A DNA stretch of 64,000 nucleotides. It comes from Streptomyces sp. TLI_235 (lineage in GTDB: Bacteria; Actinomycetota; Actinomycetes; Streptomycetales; Streptomycetaceae). Positions 18,486-27,117 of this stretch are shown one piece after another; within the stretch, counting starts at the first letter, position 1, and every line of letters begins with the position of its first letter. Under the pieces are notes generated by a model. The model did not search any database. It saw nothing but the letters and a program-made list of their open reading frames with translations, and was not told the DNA's origin. The position numbers and the translations under genes were made by a program. The stretch lies in contig NSGV01000001.1 in the NCBI GenBank assembly GCA_002300355.1, forward strand, positions 4,092,001 through 4,156,000, read 5' to 3'.

Positions 18486-20837
18486 CTACCGCGGTATCGC
18501 CTCACCCACCCCGGCACCACCGGTCGGGGCCCCGGCGAGCAGCACGTCCAGCAGCCGCACGGCAGCCGCCTTGTCCAACGGGTCGTTCCCGTTGCCGCAC
18601 TTGGGGGACTGGACGCACGACGGGCAGCCACGCTCGCACTCACAGGCGGCGATGGCGTCCCGCGTGGCCGTGAGCCACTGGACGGCCCGCGTGTACCCGC
18701 GCTCGGCGAAGCCGGCCCCGCCCGAGTGGCCGTCGTAGACGAACACGGTGGGCAGGCCGGTGTCGGGATGCAGCGGCACCGAGACACCGCCGATGTCCCA
18801 CCGGTCGCAGGTCGCGAACAGCGGCAGCAGACCGATCGAGGCGTGCTCGGCGGCATGCGCGGCGCCGGGCAGCTGGTCGAACGGGATCTCGGCGTCGAAC
18901 AGCTGATCCTCCGTCACCGACCACCACACCCCCCGCGTCCGCAGCGTCCGAGGCGGCAGATCGAGTTTGGTCTCCCCGAGGACCTCGCCGGTGGAGATGC
19001 GCTTGCGCAGAAAACCCACCACCTGGTTGACCACCTCGACCGAACCGAAGCTCAGCCGGGCCTCGCCCCACTGCTCGGTCCGGTCGGTCGACAGCACCGA
19101 GATGGACGTGATGTCGCGGGCAGCCGTGGTGTAGGGCGGGTCGGCCGCCTCCACCAGGGCGACCGAGGTCTCCAGATCGAGGTCCTGCACCAGGAAGGTC
19201 CGTCCCTGGTGCAGGTGCACCGCGCCGGTGTGCACGGTGGTGTGCGCGGCGGCCGCGTCGACCGTGCCGAGCAGTCGCCCGGTGGAGGCCTCCACGATCT
19301 GGACGGGATTGCCGCCGCTGCCGCGCAGGTCGACCCCGTCGACGGCGCGCTCTCGCCGGGTCCAGTACCAGGATCCGTCCACGCGGCGCCGCAGCAGCCC
19401 GCGCCGCTCCAGGACGGGGAGCAGCTGGGCGGTGGACGGGCCGAAGAGGTCCAGGTCGGCCTCGGTGATCGGCAGCTCGGCCGCCGCGGCGCACAGGTGC
19501 GGAGCCAGGACGTGCGGGTTGTCCGGGTCGAGCACCGTCGCCTCCACCGGGTTGGCGAAGAGCGCCTCCGGGTGGTGCACCAGATAGGTGTCGAGCGGGT
19601 CGTCGCGCGCGATCAGCACGGCCAGCGCACCCTGCGCCTCCCGTCCGGCCCGTCCGGCTTGCTGCCAGAGCGAGGCGCGGGTGCCCGGGTAGCCGGCCAG
19701 CAGCACGGCGTCCAGCCCGGAGACGTCGACTCCGAGTTCTAGCGCCGAGGTGGAGGCGAGGCCGAGCAGCCGGCCGGAGTGCAGGTCGCGTTCCAGCGCC
19801 CGTCGTTCCTCGGCCAGATAGCCACCGCGGTAGGCCGCGACCCGCCCGGCCAAGGGGTTGCCCAGCAGATCCTGCGCCTGCAGTGCGACCAGCTCGGCCG
19901 CCCGCCGGGAACGGACGAACGCGACGGTGCGCGTTCCCGACTCCACCAGGTCGGTGAGCAGGTAGCCGGCCTCGGCGGTCGCCGTACGTCGGACGGGCGC
20001 GCCCTGCTCGCCGACGTGCTCGGTGAGCGGTGGCTCCCACAGCGCGAACACCAGCGGGCCGCGGGGCGAGGCGTCCTCGGTGACGGCGACCGCGGGCAGT
20101 CCGGTCAGCCGCTCCGCGGTGACGGCAGGCTCCGCGGTCGTGGCGGAGGCGAGCAGGAAGGTCGGCTGCGTCCCGTACCGCGCGCAGAGCCGCCGCAGCC
20201 GCCGCAGCACCTGTGCGACGTGCGAGCCGAACACACCGCGATAGCTGTGGCACTCGTCGACCACCACGTACCGCAGCGCCTTGAGGAAGGAGGACCAGCG
20301 CGCGTGCGCCGGCAGGATGCCCCGGTGCAGCATGTCCGGGTTGGTGAGCACGTACGAGGCGTACTGGCGGACCCACTCGCGTTCCTCGGGCGGGGTGTCG
20401 CCGTCGTACAGCGCGACCCGCACCCGCGGCGGCACCAGTTCGGCGGCCCGCCTGCGCTGGTCGGCGGCCAGCGCCTTGGTCGGGGCGAGGTAGAGCGCGG
20501 TGGCGCCACGGCCGTTGCGGGCCTCGGTGCCGTCGAGCAGGCTGCTCAGCACCGGCGCCAGATACCCGAGGGACTTCCCCGACGCGGTGCCGGTGGCGAT
20601 CACCACGCTCCGGCCGGCCAGGGCGGACTCCATCGCCTCGGTCTGGTGCGCCCACGGCTCGCCCACACCGAGTTCCCTCGCGGCCTCCCGGATTTCCGGA
20701 CGGATTCCTTCCGGCCAGGAGGAATGGCGCGCGGGGCGGGAGGGAAGGTGCTCCGTATGGGTGAGGCGGTCCGACCGGCCCCGGTTGGTGGACAGGGTCT
20801 TCAGCAGCGCTTCGGGCGAGGTATGACGGGGCGGCAT
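18486..20837 (-). CDS. DEAD/DEAH-box helicase, MrfA/DUF1998 type
   Basis: This 783-residue SF2 helicase has motif I ATGTASGKS, Ia APTKAL, motif II VDECH, motif III SATT, and motif VI QQAGRAGREAQG. The C-terminal part carries the four-cysteine DUF1998 cluster CECERGCPSC...CGNGN near residue 750. MrfA-family helicases repair mitomycin-type DNA damage in Bacillus; I infer a DNA-repair role here. The start ATG at 20837 has no ribosome site and may be leaderless. Its 3' end faces the Tad operon with no intergenic space. Confidence 0.92.
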   Translation of the reverse strand: MPPRHTSPEALLKTLSTNRGRSDRLTHTEHLPSRPARHSSWPEGIRPEIREAARELGVGEPWAHQTEAMESALAGRSVVIATGTASGKSLGYLAPVLSSLLDGTEARNGRGATALYLAPTKALAADQRRRAAELVPPRVRVALYDGDTPPEEREWVRQYASYVLTNPDMLHRGILPAHARWSSFLKALRYVVVDECHSYRGVFGSHVAQVLRRLRRLCARYGTQPTFLLASATTAEPAVTAERLTGLPAVAVTEDASPRGPLVFALWEPPLTEHVGEQGAPVRRTATAEAGYLLTDLVESGTRTVAFVRSRRAAELVALQAQDLLGNPLAGRVAAYRGGYLAEERRALERDLHSGRLLGLASTSALELGVDVSGLDAVLLAGYPGTRASLWQQAGRAGREAQGALAVLIARDDPLDTYLVHHPEALFANPVEATVLDPDNPHVLAPHLCAAAAELPITEADLDLFGPSTAQLLPVLERRGLLRRRVDGSWYWTRRERAVDGVDLRGSGGNPVQIVEASTGRLLGTVDAAAAHTTVHTGAVHLHQGRTFLVQDLDLETSVALVEAADPPYTTAARDITSISVLSTDRTEQWGEARLSFGSVEVVNQVVGFLRKRISTGEVLGETKLDLPPRTLRTRGVWWSVTEDQLFDAEIPFDQLPGAAHAAEHASIGLLPLFATCDRWDIGGVSVPLHPDTGLPTVFVYDGHSGGAGFAERGYTRAVQWLTATRDAIAACECERGCPSCVQSPKCGNGNDPLDKAAAVRLLDVLLAGAPTGGAGVGEAIPR

Positions 20838-21055
20838 GAGGACCCAGTGTGTCACCGGCGTGACGGAGAATCGCTGCAAGCCATCGTGCGGGCATGGTCA
20901 CAGGTGGTTCAATGAGGCCGTGACGGCCGCACGGCCGAGGGACGCACGCTGTAGCTGCTCAGCAGCGGCTTGCCTCGCCCGGCCTGCGACCACGCGGTGG
21001 CGGCCGCCCGGCCGAGGATCGCAATGACGTAGCAAGGCAAGGTGCTGGAGGTTCC

Positions 21056-21397
21056 GTGGACCTGTCCCTGTCGACCCGTACAGTCGGCGATCGCACGGTC
21101 GTCGAAGTCGGCGGCGAGATCGATGTGTACACCGCCCCCAAGCTGCGCGAGCAGCTTGTCGAGCTCGTCAACGACGGCAACTACCACCTCGTCGTCGACA
21201 TGGAGGGTGTTGACTTCCTCGACTCCACCGGTCTCGGCGTGCTGGTGGGCGGGCTCAAGCGGGTTCGTGCGCACGAGGGCTCGCTGCGCCTGGTCTGCAA
21301 CCAGGAGCGCATTCTGAAGATCTTCCGGATCACGGGCCTGACCAAGGTCTTCCCGATCCACAACTCGGTGGACGACGCCGTCGCCTCCACCGACTGA
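21056..21397 (+). CDS. bldG: Anti-sigma factor antagonist BldG
   Basis: This 113-residue STAS-domain anti-anti-sigma factor matches Streptomyces BldG, which is needed for aerial growth and antibiotic production. The phospho-site serine is Ser57 in [15 protein letters not shown], the same position known to be phosphorylated in BldG. The GTG start follows CTGGAGGTTCC. It is followed by a strong hairpin and then the cognate anti-sigma gene, the arrangement known in S. coelicolor, where both single-gene and two-gene transcripts occur. Confidence 0.96.
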   Translation: MDLSLSTRTVGDRTVVEVGGEIDVYTAPKLREQLVELVNDGNYHLVVDMEGVDFLDSTGLGVLVGGLKRVRAHEGSLRLVCNQERILKIFRITGLTKVFPIHNSVDDAVASTD

Positions 21398-21410
21398 CAG
21401 CTTTGCCCGC

Positions 21411-21440
21411 ACCGGCGGGGCCTGCTGTGGCCCCGCCGGT
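21411..21440 (+). terminator. Hairpin between bldG and its anti-sigma gene
   Basis: Perfect 12-base arms ACCGGCGGGGCC and GGCCCCGCCGGT surround a 6-base loop, 13 bases after the bldG stop. It is positioned to end most bldG transcripts and allow partial read-through. Confidence 0.75.
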
Positions 21441-21521
21441 CCGGCGGGGCCCGTGACGGCCCCGCGCCGGGATGCGCGTGCGCACCCCGGCCCACCAGGG
21501 AGCAACCCCGGAGGGGGAGGA

Positions 21522-21941
21522 ATGGCAACCGTCGAACTTCGATTCAGTGCGCTTCCCGAGCACGTGCGCACGGCCCGGCTGGTCGCCGCCGCCGTGGCCA
21601 GACGCGCGGGGGTCGACGAGTCGGTGCTCGACGAGGTCCGCCTCGCCGTGGGTGAGGCCTGTTCGCGGGCCGTCGGCCTGCACCAGCGCGGCGCCGCCCA
21701 CGGGGCGATCCGGGTCGCGCTGATCGAGCAGGAGAAGCGTTTCCTCATCGAGGTCGCCGACGAGGCCGGCGACACCTCCGTGTCCTCCCCGGACTCCGGA
21801 GAGAGCACAGACCCCGGCGAGGACGCCCTCGGCCTGGCCGTGATCACCGGCCTGGTGGAGGACGTCGAGGTCACCAACGGTGGCGAGGGCGGTCTGATCA
21901 GGATGAGCTGGCCGGTCTCCACCGCGCCCGTCGCGGTCTGA
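21522..21941 (+). CDS. Anti-sigma factor, HATPase_c serine kinase type
   Basis: This 139-residue protein has the GHKL/RsbW-like fold: the N box LDEVRLAVGEACSRAV with its Glu and Ala-Cys, and the G-type segment DALGLAVITGLVEDV. It would bind a sigma factor and be antagonised by BldG. It corresponds to the gene adjacent to bldG in Streptomyces. The ATG at 21522 has GAGGGGGAGG upstream. The usual GxGL ATP-lid is reduced, and its N box has EAC rather than EAxxN, so kinase activity may be weak. Confidence 0.88.
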   Translation: MATVELRFSALPEHVRTARLVAAAVARRAGVDESVLDEVRLAVGEACSRAVGLHQRGAAHGAIRVALIEQEKRFLIEVADEAGDTSVSSPDSGESTDPGEDALGLAVITGLVEDVEVTNGGEGGLIRMSWPVSTAPVAV

Positions 21942-22128
21942 CGCACCTCGTCCATCGGCCCGGCCGATCGGTCGTTCGCCCGGTTCCGGCACCCGTCTCG
22001 TTCCGCGCGCCCACTGAGCCTGTCCTCACCGGCCCCCGCCCCAACATTGACAATGTGTTGAAGAGGGCTGTTTCCTGCTCCCGGCGCGACCGGTTCCGGT
22101 TCGAGAACGACGGGACGAGTGACACCTC

Positions 22129-22497
22129 ATGCGCATGCGCATCCTCTGGCCGGCCGGACAGGCGACGGCCGAGCTCCGGTCGACGCCCACCTCGGAGAAG
22201 CTGTGGGCCGCCCTGCCGATCAGCTCCACCGCCCGTACCTGGGGCGACGAGGTCTACTTCGACGCCGGTGTGAGCGTGCCGCGGGAGCCTGACGCGGCAC
22301 AGGTCGTGGAGCCCGGCACCGTGGCGTTCTGGACGGACGGGGACAGCCTCGCGCTGCCCTTCGGCCCGACCCCGATCTCCCGCGACGGCGAGTGCCGCCT
22401 GGCGAACCCGTGCAACCTGCTCGGGACGCTGGACGGGGATCCGGCGGTGCTGCGGACCGTCCGCGACGGGGACGCGATCCGGGTCGAGCGGGCATAA
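22129..22497 (+). CDS. Cyclophilin-like fold protein (TM1367/DUF369 type)
   Basis: This 122-residue cytoplasmic protein opens MRILWPAGQATAELRSTP and continues LWAALPISSTARTWGDEVYF, typical of the small bacterial cyclophilin-like family whose activity is unproven. The segment PGTVAFWTDGDSLALPFGP is the conserved core. The ATG at 22129 is followed by a second ATG six bases on; either may be the start. I see no operon partner. Confidence 0.75.
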   Translation: MRMRILWPAGQATAELRSTPTSEKLWAALPISSTARTWGDEVYFDAGVSVPREPDAAQVVEPGTVAFWTDGDSLALPFGPTPISRDGECRLANPCNLLGTLDGDPAVLRTVRDGDAIRVERA

Positions 22498-22567
22498 GGG
22501 CCGTCGGCGGGCGCGGCGGGTGGCCGTGTAGGTTCGCAGATCGACGTCCGCGACCGAAAGGCACCCG

Positions 22568-23323
22568 GTGAACAAGCGACTGCTGACCGTCCCCGCGCTC
22601 GGCGCGCTGCTCGCGTTCGGCGCCGTCGCGTGCAGCGACGACAACACGAAGCAGCTCGACGGCTGGGCGAAGAACGTCTGCGACGCCGCGCAGAGCCCGA
22701 TAGGCCAGTCGCGCGCCGCCCTCGCCGACACCGCCAAGGTGACGGCGGGAGAGGTGCCCGTCGACCTGCAGAAGCGGCTGTCGACCGACCTGGCCGCGCT
22801 GGCCAAGGCCAATCAGGGCATCGCCGACGCCGTGGACAAGGCCGGTGCGCCGAAGTCCGAGAACGGGGAGACGGCTCGGACGGACGCGGTGAACGAGCTC
22901 CGGAAGGCCGCCGAGGGCTACCTGGACGTCCAGAAGAAGTTGGACGGTCTGGCCACCACCGACCAGGCGAAGTTCGCGGATGGGCTGCGCAGCGTGGGCG
23001 ACCAGGTCCAGCAGCTCGCCCAGCTCTCCACCCAGGGGCTGAACCGCCTGCAGACCGGTGAGGCGGGCGACGCGATGAAGCGCCAGCCGGGCTGCAAGGC
23101 GGGCGCCGCCCCGGCCCCGGCCGCCACCGGTGCCGTGCCCGCGGGTACCGACCAGGCCGGCTCGGGCGGGGCGGGAACGCAGTCCGCCGCCCCGTCCGGC
23201 AACGGCTCCGGCAAGCCCTCGGGCACCCCGTCCGGCAAGGCCTCGGGTGCGGCCGCCTCGCCGTCCGCCGGTGCCTCGGCACAGCAGTCCGACGCCCCCT
23301 CGCCGAGCGCCTCCTCGAACTGA
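22568..23323 (+). CDS. Secreted lipoprotein of unknown function
   Basis: This 251-residue protein has an N-terminal signal ending in the lipobox FGAVAC (lipidated Cys22). A helical middle part (to about residue 165) has heptad-like Ala/Leu runs such as VPVDLQKRLSTDLAALAKANQG, and a Gly/Ser/Ala-Pro-rich tail of about 75 residues carries SGTPSGKASG-like repeats. It would be anchored outside the membrane with a flexible C-terminal spacer. I recognise no catalytic motif. The GTG at 22568 follows GAAAGGCACCCG. Confidence 0.8.
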   Translation: MNKRLLTVPALGALLAFGAVACSDDNTKQLDGWAKNVCDAAQSPIGQSRAALADTAKVTAGEVPVDLQKRLSTDLAALAKANQGIADAVDKAGAPKSENGETARTDAVNELRKAAEGYLDVQKKLDGLATTDQAKFADGLRSVGDQVQQLAQLSTQGLNRLQTGEAGDAMKRQPGCKAGAAPAPAATGAVPAGTDQAGSGGAGTQSAAPSGNGSGKPSGTPSGKASGAAASPSAGASAQQSDAPSPSASSN

Positions 23324-23515
23324 CCGGGCTGCTTCCCGCCTGATCGGGCTGCCCCGCCGTGCGGCGGGCCGGGCCGCTCCCCCTTGCCCGGCGGGTCGGG
23401 TCGCTCCGGAACACCCGAGCGGCCTGGCGGGCGGGCCGGGGCACGTCGGCGCCGCACGCTCGGCGGACGCGGCGGCTGCGCTCGTCACCGGCCGCAGCCG
23501 CGCGACAATGGCGGG

Positions 23516-25051
23516 GTGACCAACAGCCCTACCCCCGATCCCGCCCGCCTCGCCAGGCTCCGTGAGGCGCTGCTCGCCGCCCAGTACACCGCCGACGGCT
23601 GCCTCGACCTGCTCGGCCCCACCGCGTACGCCGCCCTCGCGCGCAGCGAGACGGTGCCCGCCCTGCGGGCGACCCGGGGCGGCAGCCCGCTGGAGACCCT
23701 GGTGCGGCTGTTCCTGCTGCAGCAGTCCGTCCCGCGCGCGGCCGCCGAGGTCGCCCTTCCGGTCGAGGACTGCCTGGCCGACGGCTGGCTCGCCGAGGAC
23801 GGCGGCGAGGTGCGGGCGACGGTCGACGTGCGCCCGTACGCCAACGAGGTGGCCGGGCTGCCGAGTGCCGACGCCTGGGTCGTCTCCGACCTCGGCTGCG
23901 CGGTGGGCGGGGCCGGCGGCATCGGCGCCGGCGACAGCAGCGGTGGCGTGGCGCGCCGTGACCTGGTGCTCGGTGTGGGCGGCGCCTCCACCACGTTGGC
24001 CAACCTGGCGGTGCGGTGGCCCGTCCGGTCGGCGCTGGACCTCGGGACCGGCTCCGGTGTGCAGGCGTTGCACGCGGCCCGGCACGCCCAGCACGTCACC
24101 GCGACCGACCTGAACGCTCGGGCGCTGCAGTTCGCACGGCTCACCCTGGCACTCTCCGGCTTCGATAACACCGAGACCGCCGAGGGCAGCCTCTTCGAGC
24201 CGGTCGCGGACAAGCGGTACGACCTGATCGTCTCCAACCCGCCGTTCGTGATCTCGCCGGGCAGCCGCTTCGTCTACCGGGACGGCGGCATGGCCGGCGA
24301 CGACCTGTGCCGGAGCATCGTCCGTGGTGCCGCCGCCCACCTGGAGCCGGGCGGCTACTGTCAGCTGCTGGCGAACTGGCAGCACGTCAAGGGCGAGGAC
24401 TGGCACGAGCGGCTGGCCGGCTGGGTGGCCGGCACCGGTCTGGACGCCTGGGTGGTGCAGCGGCAGGTCCAGGACATCGCCGAGTACGCCGAGCTGTGGC
24501 TGCGCGACGGCGGCGACCACCTGGGCCGGGGCGCCGACTACCGGGCGCGGTACGGCGAGTGGCTGGACGGCTTCGAGGCGGCCGGTGTCGAGGGCGTCGG
24601 CTTCGGCTGGATCACCCTGCGGGCGGGCGGTGCGGCCGAGCCGACCGTGCGGATCGAGGAGTGGCCGCACCCGGTCGAGCAGCCGCTCGGCCCGCACATC
24701 GAGGAGTGGTTCGCCCGTCAGGACTTCCTCCGCGCGCACGACGACGCGGCGCTGCTCTCGGCCCGCTACGTGCTCGCCGAGGAGGTCGTCCAGGAGCAGG
24801 TCGGCGCGCCGGGCGCGGAGGACCCCGAGCATGTGATCCTGCGTCACAACCGGGGCATGCGGCGGGCGACCAAGGTGGACACGGTCGGCGCCGGCTTCGT
24901 GGGCGCCTGCGACGGCAGCCTCGCGGCGGGCGACATCGTGGACGCGATCGCCCACCTGCTGGGGGAGGAGCGCGTCGTGCTGCGCGACCGGGTCCCGGAG
25001 TCGCTGCGTTTGCTCACCGAGCAGGGCTTTGTGGCGCCGGTCGCGCCCTGA
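23516..25051 (+). CDS. N5/N6-type methyltransferase (DUF7059 leader, NPPF motif)
   Basis: This 511-residue SAM-dependent methyltransferase has motif I LDLGTGSGVQALHAA, motif II-type VTATDLNARALQFA, and motif IV SNPPFVIS. The SNPPF pattern is typical of enzymes acting on glutamine or on adenine/guanine amino groups, such as release-factor or rRNA methylases. A winged N-terminal part precedes it and a beta-rich C-terminal domain follows from about residue 340. The target is unknown. The GTG at 23516 lies 6 bases after GACAAT, so translation may be leaderless. Confidence 0.85.
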   Translation: MTNSPTPDPARLARLREALLAAQYTADGCLDLLGPTAYAALARSETVPALRATRGGSPLETLVRLFLLQQSVPRAAAEVALPVEDCLADGWLAEDGGEVRATVDVRPYANEVAGLPSADAWVVSDLGCAVGGAGGIGAGDSSGGVARRDLVLGVGGASTTLANLAVRWPVRSALDLGTGSGVQALHAARHAQHVTATDLNARALQFARLTLALSGFDNTETAEGSLFEPVADKRYDLIVSNPPFVISPGSRFVYRDGGMAGDDLCRSIVRGAAAHLEPGGYCQLLANWQHVKGEDWHERLAGWVAGTGLDAWVVQRQVQDIAEYAELWLRDGGDHLGRGADYRARYGEWLDGFEAAGVEGVGFGWITLRAGGAAEPTVRIEEWPHPVEQPLGPHIEEWFARQDFLRAHDDAALLSARYVLAEEVVQEQVGAPGAEDPEHVILRHNRGMRRATKVDTVGAGFVGACDGSLAAGDIVDAIAHLLGEERVVLRDRVPESLRLLTEQGFVAPVAP

Positions 25052-25113
25052 CCCGGTGCCGCGGCGACGAGGCGACGCGACCGGTCGGCAGCACAGCGGG
25101 GCGGCAGCACAGC

Positions 25114-25142
25114 GGGGCGGCCGGTGCCGTGCTGGCCGCCCC
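25114..25142. terminator. Bidirectional hairpin between convergent genes
   Basis: Arms GGGGCGGCC and GGCCGCCCC surround an 11-base loop. It sits between the methyltransferase stop and the end of the leftward lipoprotein gene. A duplicated CGGCAGCACAGCGGGG lies just before it. Confidence 0.6.
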
Positions 25143-25171
25143 GGGTGCGCCCGACGCGGGGGCCGGCGGGG

Positions 25172-25807
25172 TCACGGGTGGAACAGCTCGCTGATCCTGG
25201 TGATCCGGCCGGCGGAGTCCACGGTGATGTCGTAGGCGCCGCCGTAGCAGGAGTACGGGGCGGCGACCTCGCGGTCGTGCGCGCAGTCCTCGGCGTGCGC
25301 GGCGAACTCGGCCAGGCTCACGGCCTTGGGCGCCATCGTGCTGCTCATGGCGAACAGCTCGGCGGTGGCGCCCGGGGCGAAGGTGTAGGCGGAGGCCGCG
25401 CCGGTGGGCTCGTAGTAGCCGTCGTCGTCGATGTCGGGCCCGCAGACCAGGCGGGTCTGCGTCGCGGTGACCTTGGCCGCGGTGGCGGCGGTGACGTTGA
25501 CGACCTTGTGGCCGGGCCGCTGGGCGGCGGCGGTGCAGTCGACGGCCGGCTTGCCGCTGCCGGAGGGCTTGGCCGTGCCGCTGTGCGAGGCGGACGGCCT
25601 GGTGCTCGCCTTGGCCGTCCCGCTCGGCCGGGCCGAGGGCGAGGAGGAGGACGAGGCGGCGGACGAGGGGCTCGCGGAGGCGGAAGCCGGGTCGCTCGCG
25701 GCCGGGGCGACGGTGTCCGCGCCGGAACCGTTCGGGTCGCAGGCGGTGAGGGCCAGGGTGGCCGCGCCGAGCAGGGCGGCGGTGGCGATGAGACGGCGTG
25801 CGGACAT
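25172..25807 (-). CDS. Secreted lipoprotein of unknown function
   Basis: This 211-residue protein has a signal peptide MSARRLIATAALLGAATLALTAC with lipobox ending at Cys23. A Ser/Ala/Pro-rich linker to about residue 85 follows, and then a compact domain with four cysteines (VDCTAAAQ, LVCGPDIDDDGYY, AEDCAHD, YSCYGGAYD) likely forming two disulfides outside the cell. The segment DIDDDGYY looks like a calcium-binding turn. The ATG follows GGGGGGAGAACCACC. The 366 bases upstream, before the next divergent gene, hold no gene I can support. Confidence 0.82.
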   Translation of the reverse strand: MSARRLIATAALLGAATLALTACDPNGSGADTVAPAASDPASASASPSSAASSSSSPSARPSGTAKASTRPSASHSGTAKPSGSGKPAVDCTAAAQRPGHKVVNVTAATAAKVTATQTRLVCGPDIDDDGYYEPTGAASAYTFAPGATAELFAMSSTMAPKAVSLAEFAAHAEDCAHDREVAAPYSCYGGAYDITVDSAGRITRISELFHP

Positions 25808-26173
25808 GGTGGTTCTCCCCCCGAGTTCGGCCGACGGGCACCGGCCGGTGTGGTGTCGGTACTGGTGTACCCGCCGCAGGCCCGGTGCGGGGCGGTCGTA
25901 GCGGGGCTGTGACAGCCCGGGCGGAGCCGTTACGCGGGCGGCGCGCCCGTGACGTTCCGCGACTCCTCGCAGCCCCCGGCAGCCACCGCGGCCCCTGCCG
26001 GAACTCCGTCCACAGGCCTCGTTCACCTTGCCGTCCCCGGGATGTTCCCCGTCGTACGTCGAACGTCAGTCCGGGGTTGTCCGCGGGCTGCCAGGCTCCG
26101 TCCACAGCTTGTGGACGAGCGCGCTCGGGACGGCGCGGCGTACCGGTGGACTGAGGCCAGGGAGGGCGGGACG

Positions 26174-26689
26174 GTGGAGACGCCGACGGCGGTCGCGGCA
26201 GGTGCGGTACTGACGTTCTTCGGCAGCGCACTGCTGCTCTGGTGCGCCGCCGAGTTGCGCCTTCGCCACCACCTGCGCCGGCACGGCATACCGGCGACCG
26301 CCCGCGTCGTCGCGGACGGCGACCCGTACGGCGAGCTCTACGGCGACACCTTCGGCGAACTCGACAGCGCGCCGCTGCTCTCCTACACCGCGCTCCCCGA
26401 GGTCGAGGTCCTGCCGGTGTCCGGTGCCGAGGCCGGACGGGCCCGCCCCGTCCGGGCCGCCGAGACCGTGCTGGCCCGCCCCCGCGGGAGCACCCCGCTG
26501 CGCCGCCCGTCCCGGCTGGTACCGGGTGCGATGGTGCAGGTCATGTACGACGCGCGGCGCCCGAGCCGGGTCGTCCTGGCCGGTACCGACATGCTGCCGA
26601 CGCTGGCCACCGACGTGTTCTGGGCAGTGCTCGGCACCGGCGCGCTGGCCGGAGGCCTCAGCCTCTTCGCCTCGCTGCTGGCCGACTGA
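26174..26689 (+). CDS. DUF3592-like membrane protein
   Basis: This 171-residue protein has two hydrophobic helices, one at the N-terminus (AVAAGAVLTFFGSALLLWCAA) and one at the C-terminus (DVFWAVLGTGALAGGLSLFA). Between them is a soluble domain that includes ATARVV and PGAMVQVMYDARRPSRVVL, the pattern of DUF3592 proteins (beta-rich domain with VxVxYxPxxPxxA). Its function is unknown. The GTG at 26174 has GGGAGGG about 8 bases upstream. Confidence 0.7.
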   Translation: METPTAVAAGAVLTFFGSALLLWCAAELRLRHHLRRHGIPATARVVADGDPYGELYGDTFGELDSAPLLSYTALPEVEVLPVSGAEAGRARPVRAAETVLARPRGSTPLRRPSRLVPGAMVQVMYDARRPSRVVLAGTDMLPTLATDVFWAVLGTGALAGGLSLFASLLAD

Positions 26690-27117
26690 CCCGCCCGCAG
26701 CCCCTCAGCCCGGCTGCCTGCCCGACGGCCCGGCTGCCCGACCCACCCGACCTCGGGCCGGAGACGGCAAGGCGGTGGGCCGAAGACGGCAAGGCGCGTC
26801 CGGTCCCTTCGTCCACAGCTGGTCCGGCGCCGTCCCGGGCGGCGTGGACCCGTCCGGATCCGGCCTCCGCACTGGCCGGCACCCCCCTCCGCGGGGCGCG
26901 CGGCCTCGTGGTCGGGTTACCGTTCGAGTGGCGTCGGTCGGCCTTGCCGGTGAAAAAGCCGGAACCGTCCGTTTGACAAGGGTGGCCAGGGTACGGTCAC
27001 ACTCCGCTGGTGGGGTCGTCGCGCAGCGACAGCCCCGGACGGCGGAAGGACGGGCGGAGTTCCTCCCCCGCCGCCCGCGCCGCCAGCACACATAACGACC
27101 GGGAGAGAAGAGCGAAG
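26690..27117. other. Gene-free region upstream of topA
   Basis: This 428-base stretch should hold the topA promoter. TTGACA at about 26974 is a good -35, but the only TAnnnT-like box after it (TACGGT) is 13 bases away, too close. A short direct repeat GACGGCAAGGCG occurs twice near 26765-26795. I see no gene. Confidence 0.4.

Noticed and set aside
26100-26116. GTCCACAGCTTGTGGAC palindrome as a DnaA or regulator site
   Set aside because: It is short and imperfect, overlaps the 5' region of the DUF3592 gene, and has no second copy nearby.
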